The translations under genes were made by a program, and so were the position numbers. DNA of 64,000 nt, taken from Mangrovimicrobium sediminis. GTDB taxonomy: Bacteria > Pseudomonadota > Gammaproteobacteria > Pseudomonadales > Halieaceae. This document shows positions 35,342-44,898 of this stretch, piece by piece. The stretch's first letter is position 1. Each line of letters begins with the position of its first letter. Below the pieces are notes generated by a model, which searched no databases, was not told where the DNA came from, and saw only the letters and a list, made by a program, of their open reading frames with translations. The stretch covers positions 62,001 through 126,000 of the forward strand of contig NZ_SRLE01000007.1 in NCBI RefSeq assembly GCF_004745945.1, read 5' to 3'.

Positions 35342-36340
35342 TCAGATGGTGCGCCGCAGCAGGGGTATGCGGCTGAACACCCAGGAAATGCCCAGCGAGA
35401 CCGAGAATGCCATCGCTGCCACCAGTGGTATCGTGACCAGCGGATAGACGCTAGCGGGATTGAACCCCAGGTGGAGCAAGCCGTCGATGACCAGCGGATG
35501 AACGAGGTAGACACCGAAGGTCAGCGTGGAAATGGTCCTGTTGGACTGCGCCGGACACAGCGGTTTCGACCAGCCGGTAAACAGCAGGAAGAGACAGATG
35601 GAGGCGGGGATTACCGTGACACTCAGGTTCCCGGGAAAGTAGAACTTCAGCCCCTGCCCACCATAGAGCTGAAACAGATAATTACCCAGGGCGGTGGCGA
35701 GCGCCAGTATCAGGAACACAGTGAACATCAGCCTGCCGTTGACGGCAGGGGCTTCCGAGCGGATGAAATAGCCGAGCAGAAAATACGGCAGGTACATCAG
35801 GAAGCGGTTGAAAAAAATCCCCGAGTCTTTACCCGCCAGATGGTTCACCGCCGCGAACCCGAAAAGGAGCAGAATGAGTATGGTCTTCTCACTACTGGAC
35901 AGTGCCGCGAACATCTTCCTCAGGAAGGGCGTGAAGATATACAGCGAGACGATCATGTACAGGTACCACATGTGGTAGTACGGCTGGCCGAACACCAGCT
36001 TCCGGGCAAGCGTTGAGAACTCGACGTCCACGCCGCTGATTTCCGCCCTGTGCACCGTCCAGAGCAGGTAGATCACCGTCCAGACAATTGTCGGAATGAG
36101 TATTTTGGAAACCCGCTTGACGTAAAACGTTCTCAGGCTGTCCTTGCTGGCGGGATCCAGCAGCAGTGCGCCACTGACCATGACGAAGACCGGCACCGAC
36201 CAACGCACGAGCGAGTCAAAGGCGTTCGCTACCCACCACGCCTGGGTCCCTACCGCATTGGCGCCGAGAGTGATCGCGCAGGTGTGGAGTACCACAACGG
36301 CGAAGATCGCCAGAATCCTGGCGTTGTCAAGCCATACCAT
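35342..36340 (-). CDS. Membrane acyltransferase (acyltransferase 3/WecH-OafA family)
   Basis: 332 residues with about ten membrane helices. The family's start is clear (WLDNARILAIFAVVVLHT, with the catalytic His), followed by SVPVFVMVSGALLLDP and the later WYLYMIVSLYIFTPFLRK. It acetylates or succinylates surface carbohydrates such as O-antigen or enterobacterial common antigen. It sits inside the tRNA-Arg island, where surface-sugar modification genes are common. Confidence 0.87.
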   Translation of the reverse strand: MVWLDNARILAIFAVVVLHTCAITLGANAVGTQAWWVANAFDSLVRWSVPVFVMVSGALLLDPASKDSLRTFYVKRVSKILIPTIVWTVIYLLWTVHRAEISGVDVEFSTLARKLVFGQPYYHMWYLYMIVSLYIFTPFLRKMFAALSSSEKTILILLLFGFAAVNHLAGKDSGIFFNRFLMYLPYFLLGYFIRSEAPAVNGRLMFTVFLILALATALGNYLFQLYGGQGLKFYFPGNLSVTVIPASICLFLLFTGWSKPLCPAQSNRTISTLTFGVYLVHPLVIDGLLHLGFNPASVYPLVTIPLVAAMAFSVSLGISWVFSRIPLLRRTI

Positions 36341-36812
36341 CCGTGTATCCCGTCAGTCACATCATTGCAGGCGTCTCGCAGGTTGCGTGAGCAGTGACGC
36401 GCTCAGTGTTGCGTGGCGACGCACTTCTCCAGCAACAGCGACCCCTCTCGCCCGGGCACTAGTGTCCCGGCCAGTATACATGCTCGGAGCTGCGGATCAG
36501 TGACGATTCCGGTCCGGTGTAGGTGTGGCTGATGGCGTGTGGGTCGTATTCACGGCCCATCGAACGTGCACATTCTCCCTGTTAGTGTCGAATTGACCTG
36601 GGCTGATCAGCTGAACCAGGACCTGCAGTCTGCGCCGTGTTCTTCACCGACGCCTCTTCTTTCACCTGGGAAGGGCCGTTTTGCATATGCTATCGTGACA
36701 GCTTGTGGCACGTAACGAATTCACGACGCCCAGCATCCATTTGTATAATTTTTCCTGTGTGTGGCGAATCAGTCATTTATCGATCACTCTCACACGATAA
36801 CCGGAGAGCACA
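36341..36812. other. Intergenic region between divergent island genes
   Basis: 472 bp without a credible gene on either strand. It must hold the promoters of the acyltransferase (left) and the amidohydrolase (right). Only the candidate at 36720-36749 stands out. Confidence 0.5.
36720..36749 (+). promoter_or_regulatory. Candidate promoter of the amidohydrolase gene
   Basis: TTCACG (36720-36725), 18-bp spacer, and a perfect TATAAT (36744-36749), about 64 bp before the start codon. The -35 is weak. Confidence 0.35.
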
Positions 36813-38096
36813 ATGATTCGATTACTCCTTGGCCTGCTTATGGGCATACCCCTTCTTGCATCCGCCGGTACAAGCAGCGTGATTCGCGCCGCAGCCCTGC
36901 TGGATGTGGAAAGCGGACGCATGCTACAGAATCCGGTGGTGCTGGTAGAGGGCGACAAAATTGTCGACATAAACCCCACAGCGGTCCCTGGGGATGCGAT
37001 CAAAATCGACCTTCCCGGTATGACCTTGCTGCCCGGGTTCATGGATGCGCACGTGCACCTGACGATTTCCGATGCCCAGTTCCACAAAACAATGCTCACG
37101 GAAAATTCGGCCAGTGCCGCTTTGCGCGCTGCACAATCCGCGCGGGAAACACTGATGGGGGGCTTTACCACGGTCCGCGATATGGGGCAGGTGTATCCCA
37201 GTCTGGACCTGATTACTGTTTCAGTTGCTGACGCCATTGCCAAGGGCCAGATCATAGGGCCCCAGGTGATCGCTTCCGGGCACGCCATCGGTATCAACGG
37301 CGGTCACGTAGATCCGACCATGGGCTACGCGGAGGGCCGCATTGAACTGGACTGGCGCTATGGTGTCGCGGATGGTGTCGAGGAAGCCATGAAAGCCACT
37401 CGATACCAGATCAAGCATGGCGCTAAAGCGATAAAAATTTCCGCCACTGCAGGTGTTTTGTCACTGGAATCCAGTGTTGGGGCCCAGCAAATGACGGACC
37501 AGGAGATGCGTGCAGTGGTTGAAGAGGCGGAGCGACATGGCCTGAAAGTGGCCGCCCATGCGCATGGCGCCGATGGAATCATGGCGGCCGTACTCGCCGG
37601 CGTGGCCTCTATTGAACACGGCTCAATGGTCAATCGCGACATCATCCGCGAGATGAAGAAAAACGGCACTTACCTTGTGCCTACCACCGGCCTACTGGAC
37701 ACCATCGAACTGGAGGGGCTGGAGCCAGAAATGCAGGCAAAGGCGAACCATATTTTACCCCTGGCCGCCGACAACCTGCGTGAAGCGATCAAGGCCGGGG
37801 CTCTCATTGCACTGGGGACCGATGCCCCACTGGTTCCCCACGGTAAAAACGCCTATGAGTTTGAAGCTATGGTCAATCGTGGCATGACACCGCTGCAATC
37901 GATCCAGGCTGGCACGATACGAACCGCTGACCTGTTTGGGTTGGAAGACCGGGGCAAGTTGGTAAAAGGGCTTCGCGCGGATATCGTTGCTGTCCCAGGC
38001 AATCCGCTGGAAGATATCAAGCTGCTGCAGCAAGTGGGCTTCGTGATGAAAGCCGGGATCATTTATCGTCCTGCAAGGCTTCCGCAAGTCGACTGA
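36813..38096 (+). CDS. Exported amidohydrolase (imidazolonepropionase/Xaa-Pro dipeptidase-like)
   Basis: 427 residues with a signal peptide (LLGLLMGIPLLASAG). Metal ligands of the family: FMDAHVHLT (HxH), carboxylated-Lys region KAIKIS, KVAAHAHG, IEHGSM and the Asp in GTDAPLVPHG. It is a periplasmic zinc hydrolase cutting amide bonds, probably of dipeptides or N-acyl amino acids. GC content is lower than in the flanking backbone. AACCGGAGAG precedes the ATG. Confidence 0.88.
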   Translation: MIRLLLGLLMGIPLLASAGTSSVIRAAALLDVESGRMLQNPVVLVEGDKIVDINPTAVPGDAIKIDLPGMTLLPGFMDAHVHLTISDAQFHKTMLTENSASAALRAAQSARETLMGGFTTVRDMGQVYPSLDLITVSVADAIAKGQIIGPQVIASGHAIGINGGHVDPTMGYAEGRIELDWRYGVADGVEEAMKATRYQIKHGAKAIKISATAGVLSLESSVGAQQMTDQEMRAVVEEAERHGLKVAAHAHGADGIMAAVLAGVASIEHGSMVNRDIIREMKKNGTYLVPTTGLLDTIELEGLEPEMQAKANHILPLAADNLREAIKAGALIALGTDAPLVPHGKNAYEFEAMVNRGMTPLQSIQAGTIRTADLFGLEDRGKLVKGLRADIVAVPGNPLEDIKLLQQVGFVMKAGIIYRPARLPQVD

Positions 38097-38548
38097 AAGA
38101 GGAACTGCAGTCAAAACGAACGGCCGCGCTAGTTGAAGCTTAGCGCGACGCTGTTGATTTCTTTCGCAGATAGCAGGTTGTTGCGCTGATCAGTTGAATT
38201 CGCAGGTGACAGTGGAAGTCGCGTTGGGAAATCGGTTCTGACCCCGTTCTCCAGCCTGTTCTTCGCCGCGCTCCAGGGCGCGAAGGCGCTGTCCGGCCCG
38301 TTCTTCTTCGTGCATATGCTGCGCGAGCTGGAATTCAGTTCACCGCGAGTGGGGGCAGATCTGAAGGTTTGCCCCCACTTTTTTGTATAGTCCGAGTGTT
38401 TGGCCACGCAGGGCGTATCGTCACCGACGCCCAACCTGCCTGTCTCCTTTCGCCTAATAGCGGCCATCAGAAGTGGCCGTCAAAGATAGTTAAATGTGGT
38501 TCTCTGTTGTACTGTTATACGCGCTAGCCAAATCGACAGGACGTCGGT
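38097..38548. other. Non-coding stretch with a diverged repeat, possibly gene debris
   Basis: No credible gene. A short + strand frame (about 38215-38340, reading LFFAALQGAKALSGP and on) ends in the 38348 palindrome and could be the tail of a lost gene, but I cannot assign it. Antisense frames here exist only because of the palindrome. Confidence 0.4.
38348..38384. repeat. Diverged GGGGTCAG-family palindrome, terminator-like
   Basis: AGTGGGGGCAGA pairs with the TTTGCCCCCACT side around a short loop, followed by six T. It is a diverged relative of 34890-34933 and probably works as a terminator. Confidence 0.6.
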
Positions 38549-38629
38549 ATGCAAAGACATTTCCAAATCCCCCAAATTACAGATCGGGACGGCGACAAAG
38601 TGAGCCCCGTCTATGTTTTTAACTACTAA
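38549..38629 (+). CDS. Possible 26-residue small protein
   Basis: Reads MQRHFQIPQITDRDGDKVSP then VYVFNY, with AGGACG about 5 bases before the ATG. It lies 23 bp before the KTSC-like gene and inside the AT-rich block, so it could be a leader peptide or a small gene of the same locus. Length alone gives little support. Confidence 0.3.
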   Translation: MQRHFQIPQITDRDGDKVSPVYVFNY

Positions 38630-38652
38630 AAAGGACTCAAGGAAGACTTATC

Positions 38653-38880
38653 ATGGAACGATATCGTGATACTGATCGAGATTCTGGTGTGGTTCTTTAT
38701 GAAACAGGGCCAAATTTCATTCGAGTGCAATTCAGCGACGGGTCTCAGTACTTATACACCTATAGCAGTGCTGGCAGCCACCACATCGAAAATATGAAGC
38801 AACTCGCTCAGCGAGGCGACGGCCTCAATGCATATATCAATAGACACGCCAAAAAGTCGTATCAGATGCAGGAGCGATGA
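38653..38880 (+). CDS. Small KTSC-like protein
   Basis: 75 residues. The pattern FIRVQFSDGSQYLYTY, a middle helix, then LNAYINRHAKKSY resembles the KTSC fold (a small domain also found at the C-terminus of some lysyl-tRNA synthetases), in which a beta hairpin is followed by a helix and NRHI-type end. It sits 117 bp upstream of the OLD nuclease on the same strand. Base composition is unlike that of the chromosome around it. Its function is unknown. Confidence 0.55.
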   Translation: MERYRDTDRDSGVVLYETGPNFIRVQFSDGSQYLYTYSSAGSHHIENMKQLAQRGDGLNAYINRHAKKSYQMQER

Positions 38881-38997
38881 GCCCAGCTAATAAGAGAGGC
38901 CGCTAGAGCGTTTCGCACAGGGACCCGCTAACGCAGGCCCCTGCTTGAAGCGTTACACGACACAGAAACTCGCGGCCACCCGTTTTAGGGGGATAAA

Positions 38998-40806
38998 GTG
39001 CGACTACACAAAATAACCGTCAAAAACTTCCGGAAGCTTAAGGAATGTGAGGTCATTTTTAGAGATGCCACCTTCCTTATCGGGCCAAATAATACCGGCA
39101 AGTCCAGTCTATTTGATGCAATTGATTATTTGCATAAAGCAAAGAACGTCGACCGTGAAGACTATTCTAAGCATTTTGACGAGAATGAAGGAGACTACGT
39201 CTACGAACACGAAATAGAAATTGTAGCTGAATACAGAAATGTTCCAGTTGAAGCGGAGGACTGGATTGGGTTCAAAGGCCGAATTATCGCTATTGACGAC
39301 CCCCTTCCAGGCGAAACGAATGGTGCAATAACGTATAAAAAGGTCTGGGCCCTTGATAAGGGCAAACCGGAAACCTTCATGCGAGAGTATCCCCGGTCAA
39401 GAGCCGAGAAATATGCAGACTGTTCGAGTGTTCAAGAACTGGTAGGGGATGACTTCAGCGAGGATTTTCTGAAGGAACATTTTGGCGCCGCAAATTTTGA
39501 AAAGCCTCTTACATCAGCGCCCGTAAAGAGTAAGCTACTGGATTTAGCTGCTATATGGGAGGTGAATACAGGTGGTGAAGTAGACTGGATAGAGAATCCA
39601 GGAGGTATTCCCGGAAATGTTCTATCCAAGCTACCAAGGGTTGTAGTAATTCCAGCGGAGTCGTGCATGACCGAGCTTACAAGTCAAAACGGCGCTCTAT
39701 TCTCCCTACTTGGGGACTTATTTGGCCAAGTTCGAAAAACCTCCGAAAATTACAAGCAAGCACAAATATTCCTAACCCAGTTGGCGGCAGAACTAGACCC
39801 AACTGATGGCGATACGGATTTTGGGAAACTTATAGACCAACTCAACAACATGGCGCATCGGTTGTTTCCCGAATCTGCAGTTCATGTTTCTGCTTCACTA
39901 GACCAGCCAGACAAGACTATAAAGCCCATTTTCGATGTAGAGCTTGAGAGCAACGTCAAAACAGGTGTTCGCTATCAAGGACACGGGATGATTCGTGCTA
40001 CAGCGTTCCAATTACTAAGATATGTGCAACAGTTTGTGAACCAAAACCTAGATTTCCCTCGAGCAACGATTTTCTGCTTCGAGGAGCCGGAGTTGTTTTT
40101 ACATCCTTCCGCTGCAAATCAAATGAGGGATGCTATTTACGATTTATCAGGCGCGGGTTGTCAAATCATTGCGACAACACACTCCCCATATATGGTCAAC
40201 CTCGGGTCAGAAAAGAGTGTCAGTCTATGCAAGTTCTATCTTCTGGATGATGGCTTTTCTGCTTCTAGCACACTGAATCTCGGTGACGCATTTGAAGCGC
40301 TCCAGGCAGACGAAAAGCAAAATCTGAAGATGTTGCTAAAAGTCGATGACTATATTTCTAGGATGTTTTTCGCACGTAAGAGCGTATTCATCGAAGGGGA
40401 CACGGAAGAAGTTGTTGTAAGAGAGACTTTAGCTAGGCTATCTGTAGAGCAGCGGGCGAAAGTTATCGGCAATATCGAGTTTTTGAGGGCCCGAGGAAAG
40501 CCTGTTCTAATTTCCATCGCAAAATACCTAAACGCTTTAGGTATCGAGTACTTCATAGTACATGACAGGGACGAGGGCACAACGGGTGCTGAAGCTGTAA
40601 ATGCGGCAATTGCTGCAGCTGCTGGTGATGAGCGGCGAGTGATGCTATCTGAATGTATTGAGGATGTATTGGGCTATGAAGCGCCTAATTCCGAGAAACC
40701 CTTTAAAGCGCATCGTCATATTGAGGAAAACTGGGGCGGTTCCTTTGACGATATTCCAGAGTCATGGCGCCATATATTTACTACTGTTTGCGGACCTTAT
40801 ATTTAG
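38998..40806 (+). CDS. OLD-family ATPase-nuclease (AAA/SMC-like ATPase with TOPRIM), single-gene class
   Basis: 602 residues. Walker A GPNNTGKSS at 29-37, Walker B CFEEPELFLHP near 361, H-loop TTHSPYMV near 397, then a TOPRIM domain from about 462 (VFIEGDTEEVVV; catalytic Glu) with HDRDEG near 522. It starts with GTG after TAGGGGGATAAA. OLD proteins are DNA nucleases regulated by the ATPase; GajA of Gabija and P2 Old are relatives, both anti-phage. No UvrD-like helicase follows, so it is not Gabija. Markedly AT-rich codons point to recent transfer. Confidence 0.88.
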   Translation: MRLHKITVKNFRKLKECEVIFRDATFLIGPNNTGKSSLFDAIDYLHKAKNVDREDYSKHFDENEGDYVYEHEIEIVAEYRNVPVEAEDWIGFKGRIIAIDDPLPGETNGAITYKKVWALDKGKPETFMREYPRSRAEKYADCSSVQELVGDDFSEDFLKEHFGAANFEKPLTSAPVKSKLLDLAAIWEVNTGGEVDWIENPGGIPGNVLSKLPRVVVIPAESCMTELTSQNGALFSLLGDLFGQVRKTSENYKQAQIFLTQLAAELDPTDGDTDFGKLIDQLNNMAHRLFPESAVHVSASLDQPDKTIKPIFDVELESNVKTGVRYQGHGMIRATAFQLLRYVQQFVNQNLDFPRATIFCFEEPELFLHPSAANQMRDAIYDLSGAGCQIIATTHSPYMVNLGSEKSVSLCKFYLLDDGFSASSTLNLGDAFEALQADEKQNLKMLLKVDDYISRMFFARKSVFIEGDTEEVVVRETLARLSVEQRAKVIGNIEFLRARGKPVLISIAKYLNALGIEYFIVHDRDEGTTGAEAVNAAIAAAAGDERRVMLSECIEDVLGYEAPNSEKPFKAHRHIEENWGGSFDDIPESWRHIFTTVCGPYI

Positions 40807-41015
40807 GACTAGCACGTATGGCATGTAACTAGTGCAATTAAGCTGCTTCCTTCAGTTAGTGAACTGACCTGTTGGCCGGCCCTCGGTGTAGGCGTTAAAG
40901 TCCCCTTTGAGGTGGTAGCGGTCATATACCTTGCTCTCTTAGCCGGAAACTCGCCGATCAGCGGTTTTACCTGGAAACGGGCAGCCCAACAAACGCCCGC
41001 CGTATCAATCAGCTT

Positions 41016-42848
41016 CTAACGCCCCAGAACCTCCAGCAGCACATCCCCAGCGGCCCCGTCGGGCGGTCTTGTATCTGCAACCGTGGCAAGCGTGATCGCG
41101 ACATCGACGGTGTGCACCCTGCGTGACACCGTCTGCGGGGTCACACCGTAGCCGGCGAAAATGATGGGCACAAAAGTGTCGTAGCGCCACGGCGAGCCAT
41201 GGGTGACCGTCACGGAAAGCCCGTCAAAGTCGTTGATGAACCAGCCCGGGTTGAAGACGACATAGATATCGCCGGAGCGGTCCGGGTTGTAGTTGTTGAG
41301 CACCGCGCGCGTCAGTCCGTTCTCGGGCAGCGACCCTTCCTGTAGTCGGGAACTCGGAAACGCGTAGGCCACGCCTTCAAACGTGACCAGCGCCTCGGCG
41401 ATCGCTGTCTCGAGGGCTACCAGATCGACGCCCTCGGTATTGCGGGCTTCTTCGGACAGATTGAGATAGGGGTGGTCGTAACCCTGGATCAGCTTGCCGG
41501 TGATACCGAACTTGTCGCGGATTCGCTGGGCGGCCGCTGTGGTATCCCACTGGTCCGGCGTGACATAGCCGCCCAGTTTCCCCAGCTCGCGCAGGTAGCC
41601 AGGCGCCTCCGGGCTTCCGTGGTCGGCAGACAGCACTATGAGCGTGTTCTCCAGGCCGATCTCCCGGTCGATGTAGGCAAACAGGTCGGCCAGTGTGCGG
41701 TCGAGGTGCAGCAGGTTGTCTTCGGCTTCGAGACTCGACGGGCCGAACACGTGGCCGATGTAATCGGTCGACGAAAAACTGATGGAGAGGAAATCGGTCA
41801 CCGCGTCGTCGCCGAGGTCTTCGGCGTCGATGAGCGCCTTGGCGAAATCGGCGGTTATCTCATCGCCCGCGGGGCTGAAGGTCAGCTTGGTGGTGAAGTA
41901 GGGGTCCGCGACGTTCGAGAACGGATGCGGAAAAGTCCGGCCGAAACCTGCAAAGTCGGGCTCCCAGGCCTGGTCATCGCGATCACCGAAGAGGTAGTCC
42001 GCAGCCGGGTGAAGGAGATTCCACGATGCGTTGTCGTAGCCTGCCGGCACACCCCTGGCATTCCACGCTGCCACCCATTCGGGATACGCGTCGTAGTAGT
42101 AGCTGCTGGTCACGAACTGCCCCGCGGCTTTCGAGAACCAGAACGCCTTGCCGGTGTGACCCGCCATTGCCACCGCGCCCCGGTCCTTCACCGACACCCC
42201 GAACACCTTCGCCTTGCCGAGTGTCGCGATCGACAATTCGTCGGCGAAGGTGGAGGTCAGGATTGCCGCGGGTGAGCGGCCGTCGGTTCCTGCGGCAAGC
42301 TGCGTCGGATCGACTTCCGTGTCTGAGTTCACGCCCCCGCCGCCGGTCAGCATTGCATAGTCGGCGTCCTCGATGTTGTAGACGGTACGGCCGGCCTTGC
42401 GGTCGTACCAGAGATTGCCCACCATGCCATGCGCTGCCGGGTGCGCACCCGTGGACAGTGTGGTGTGGCCGACCACGGTCTCGGTGTTCGCATGGGCGTG
42501 GTGCGCATTGTCGTAGTGGACACCCTGCTCGAGCAGGTAGCGAAAGCCACCCTCTCCGAATTGCGCGCGATGCCGAAGCGGCAGGTCGCCACGCAACTGG
42601 TCCACGGTGATCTGCAGGATCAGCCGAGGCCGTTCCCGGGCTGCGACTGTATCCGGAATCGTGGATTGAGCGCCGGGGGCGCAACCGGCAAGGCTGGGCA
42701 GCAGAAAAAACGGGGCCACCCCAATTGACCAGGATGAGGGCGTAAGTCCTGCAAGGCGGCGGGACAGGAGCCTGGGGAGGAGGCTCGTGAAGGGCAAGCG
42801 CGCGCCTTTGGTCGCAGTCTTCCTGTTTATCTGTTGCATCAATCTCAT
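41016..42848 (-). CDS. Alkaline phosphatase superfamily protein (PafA/type I phosphodiesterase-like), lipoprotein
   Basis: 610 residues; a long N-terminus runs into a hydrophobic stretch ending LPSLAGC, a good lipobox, so the true start may be internal. Active site: Thr in HANTETVVGHTTLSTG, then FSSTDYIGHVFGP, SADHGSPEAP and VTHGSPWRYD, together giving the two-zinc ligand set. Hydrolyses phosphate esters or diesters at the outer membrane or in the periplasm. GC content is intermediate; it follows the OLD gene in convergent orientation. Confidence 0.87.
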   Translation of the reverse strand: MRLMQQINRKTATKGARLPFTSLLPRLLSRRLAGLTPSSWSIGVAPFFLLPSLAGCAPGAQSTIPDTVAARERPRLILQITVDQLRGDLPLRHRAQFGEGGFRYLLEQGVHYDNAHHAHANTETVVGHTTLSTGAHPAAHGMVGNLWYDRKAGRTVYNIEDADYAMLTGGGGVNSDTEVDPTQLAAGTDGRSPAAILTSTFADELSIATLGKAKVFGVSVKDRGAVAMAGHTGKAFWFSKAAGQFVTSSYYYDAYPEWVAAWNARGVPAGYDNASWNLLHPAADYLFGDRDDQAWEPDFAGFGRTFPHPFSNVADPYFTTKLTFSPAGDEITADFAKALIDAEDLGDDAVTDFLSISFSSTDYIGHVFGPSSLEAEDNLLHLDRTLADLFAYIDREIGLENTLIVLSADHGSPEAPGYLRELGKLGGYVTPDQWDTTAAAQRIRDKFGITGKLIQGYDHPYLNLSEEARNTEGVDLVALETAIAEALVTFEGVAYAFPSSRLQEGSLPENGLTRAVLNNYNPDRSGDIYVVFNPGWFINDFDGLSVTVTHGSPWRYDTFVPIIFAGYGVTPQTVSRRVHTVDVAITLATVADTRPPDGAAGDVLLEVLGR

Positions 42849-43045
42849 CCTTTAGGGGCGGCGTTCAGTCGGCCGGTTGCCAGTTCTGGTCGAACCACTG
42901 TCCAGGCAAACCATACAGGATTAACAGGGCAGCTTGAACAACGGCGCAGAACCGGGCGGCCGTACATTGTAACCGTGCCACGTGGGCACAGGTGGCAGCA
43001 GGCAATATACTGGAGGCCTTTCCGCCCGGCCCCAAAGGAGCCGCC

Positions 43046-44830
43046 ATGCCCGGCCCCCAGCAACTCATCCTGCTACTCATCGCGGCCGTTGTTCTCGTCC
43101 CCCTCGCCGCGCGCCTGGGTCTCGGGGCCGTCATGGGCTACCTGATTACCGGCGTCCTGGTTGGCCCCTGGTCGCTGGGGGTCGTCAGCAATGTCGACAA
43201 GATCCTGCATTTTGCCGAGTACGGCGTCGTCCTGCTGCTGTTCATTATTGGACTGGAACTGAGGCCCAGCCGCCTGTGGGCGCTGCGCCGCTCGATATTC
43301 GGCCTGGGTAGTGCCCAGTTCATCGTGTCGGCCATTGCGCTGTCGGCCATCATGTATGCAAGCGCAGGTTCCATCTCCGAGGCGGTGGTGGTCGGCCTGG
43401 TACTCGCGCTTTCCTCGACGGCGTTTGCACTGCAGTTGCTCGCCGAGCGCGGCGAGCTGACCACGCGCTGGGGCAGGTCCGCGTTCGGCATCCTGTTGTT
43501 CCAGGACCTCGCGGTAGTGCCGCTGCTGGCGCTGTTGCCGCTGCTGGGAAGTGGATCCAACGGGGCGTCGGGGGGCTGGCAGGGCGCTGCGGTGAGTGTC
43601 GGCGCCCTGCTGGTGGTGGTGCTCGGGGGGCGCTATATCCTGCGCTTCCTGCTGTGGCTGGCCGCCCGGAGCAAGGTGCGCGAAATCCTCACGGCGACCG
43701 CGCTGCTGGTCGCTTTCGGTACGGCATTCTTCCTGCAGCTCGCCGGTCTTTCCATGGAACTCGGCGCCTTCCTCGCCGGTGTCCTGCTGGCCGACTCCGA
43801 GTTTCGCCACCAACTCGAAGCGGATATCGAGCCTTTCAAGGGTCTGCTCCTGGGTCTGTTCTTCATCGCCGTGGGTATGTCGATGAACCTCGGGCTGCTG
43901 GTGGAAAGTCCGGGTGTCATTGCCATAACGGTAGTCGGAATCGTTGCCACCAAGCTCGCCGTGCTGGTGGTGCTCGGTCGCCTGTCCGGCCTGTCATCCG
44001 CGGATTCGGGCAAGCTCGGTATCGCGATATCCCAGGGCGGCGAATTCGCCTTTGTGCTGTTCGGCGTCGCGGTTACCGCGGGGGCCCTGGACGCCTCGCT
44101 TTCCGAGCTGTTGATCGTCGCGGTGTCCCTGTCGATGGTGACCACGCCCTTGCTGTTCCTGCTCAATGATCGCTTCCTGCGCCGCGCCGAAAAGGCGCCT
44201 GACTATGACGAGATCGAAGCGCAGGAACCCCCGGTGCTCATCGTCGGCTTCGGCCGCTTCGGGCAGGTCGTGGCCCGTGTGCTTTCGGCGAAGCGCATTC
44301 CCTTCGTCGCGCTGGACGCCAGTCACCAGCAGGTCGATTTCGTGCGCCAGTACGGCAACGATATCTACTACGGGGACGGGTCGCGCATCGACCTGCTCGA
44401 GGCCGCCGGCGCCGGCTCGGCGCGACTGCTGGTGCTGGCGATCGACGACGCCGACGAGTCGCTGAAGGCAGCAGCGGTCATCAGGGAACACTTTCCCGAA
44501 CTGGCGATTTACGCCCGCGCCCGCGATCGCAAGCACGCTTACCGGCTGATGGACCTTGGCGTCAGGTTTATCCGGCGCGAGACACTGCATTCGTCGCTGG
44601 CGTTGACCAACGATATCCTTCTGGGGTTGGGGCTGGACCCGAAGGCGGCGCGGTTGGCAGTGGACCGGTTCCGCGAACACGACGAGAGACGGCTGTTGGA
44701 ACACCGCAGCCTGCATGATGACGAGCAGAAAATGCAGGCGCTCGCCAGGGAGTCGGCCCGGGAACTGGAGGAACTGTTTGCGCGCGACGCCCTGGAACTC
44801 GCGGAAGAATCACGCACAACAGAACGCTGA
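43046..44830 (+). CDS. Kef-type monovalent cation:proton antiporter (CPA2)
   Basis: 594 residues. Twelve or so helices (about 4-380) with the CPA2 signatures GYLITGVLVGPWSLG, FIIGLELRPSRLW and AISQGGEFAFVLFG, then a RCK-N/TrkA-N Rossmann domain (PVLIVGFGRFGQVVARVL near 410) and a basic/acidic C-terminal coil. It exports K+ or Na+ for protons, with NAD(H) or glutathione adducts as likely regulators. The start is the ATG at 43046, because AAAGGAG lies 6 bases upstream; an in-frame GTG at 42992 has no such site. Confidence 0.9.
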   Translation: MPGPQQLILLLIAAVVLVPLAARLGLGAVMGYLITGVLVGPWSLGVVSNVDKILHFAEYGVVLLLFIIGLELRPSRLWALRRSIFGLGSAQFIVSAIALSAIMYASAGSISEAVVVGLVLALSSTAFALQLLAERGELTTRWGRSAFGILLFQDLAVVPLLALLPLLGSGSNGASGGWQGAAVSVGALLVVVLGGRYILRFLLWLAARSKVREILTATALLVAFGTAFFLQLAGLSMELGAFLAGVLLADSEFRHQLEADIEPFKGLLLGLFFIAVGMSMNLGLLVESPGVIAITVVGIVATKLAVLVVLGRLSGLSSADSGKLGIAISQGGEFAFVLFGVAVTAGALDASLSELLIVAVSLSMVTTPLLFLLNDRFLRRAEKAPDYDEIEAQEPPVLIVGFGRFGQVVARVLSAKRIPFVALDASHQQVDFVRQYGNDIYYGDGSRIDLLEAAGAGSARLLVLAIDDADESLKAAAVIREHFPELAIYARARDRKHAYRLMDLGVRFIRRETLHSSLALTNDILLGLGLDPKAARLAVDRFREHDERRLLEHRSLHDDEQKMQALARESARELEELFARDALELAEESRTTER

Positions 44831-44898
44831 CGACCGGGACAGGGCGGCAATCCTATGTTGCGCGCCGCGCGTATCGTACTCATACAGGAGGAAGACAG

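Noticed and set aside
38215-38340. Fragment of a coding frame (LFFAALQGAKALSGP...) upstream of the palindrome.
   Set aside because: No family recognised, no start or ribosome site; could be debris but not supportable as a pseudogene.
38998-40806. Calling the OLD gene GajA of a Gabija system.
   Set aside because: No UvrD-like GajB gene follows; the next gene downstream is a phosphatase on the opposite strand.
40860-40985. Minus-strand reading KVYDRYHLKGDF that looks like the end of another integrase.
   Set aside because: It needs a frameshift, has few conserved residues and no box II; too weak to call a remnant.
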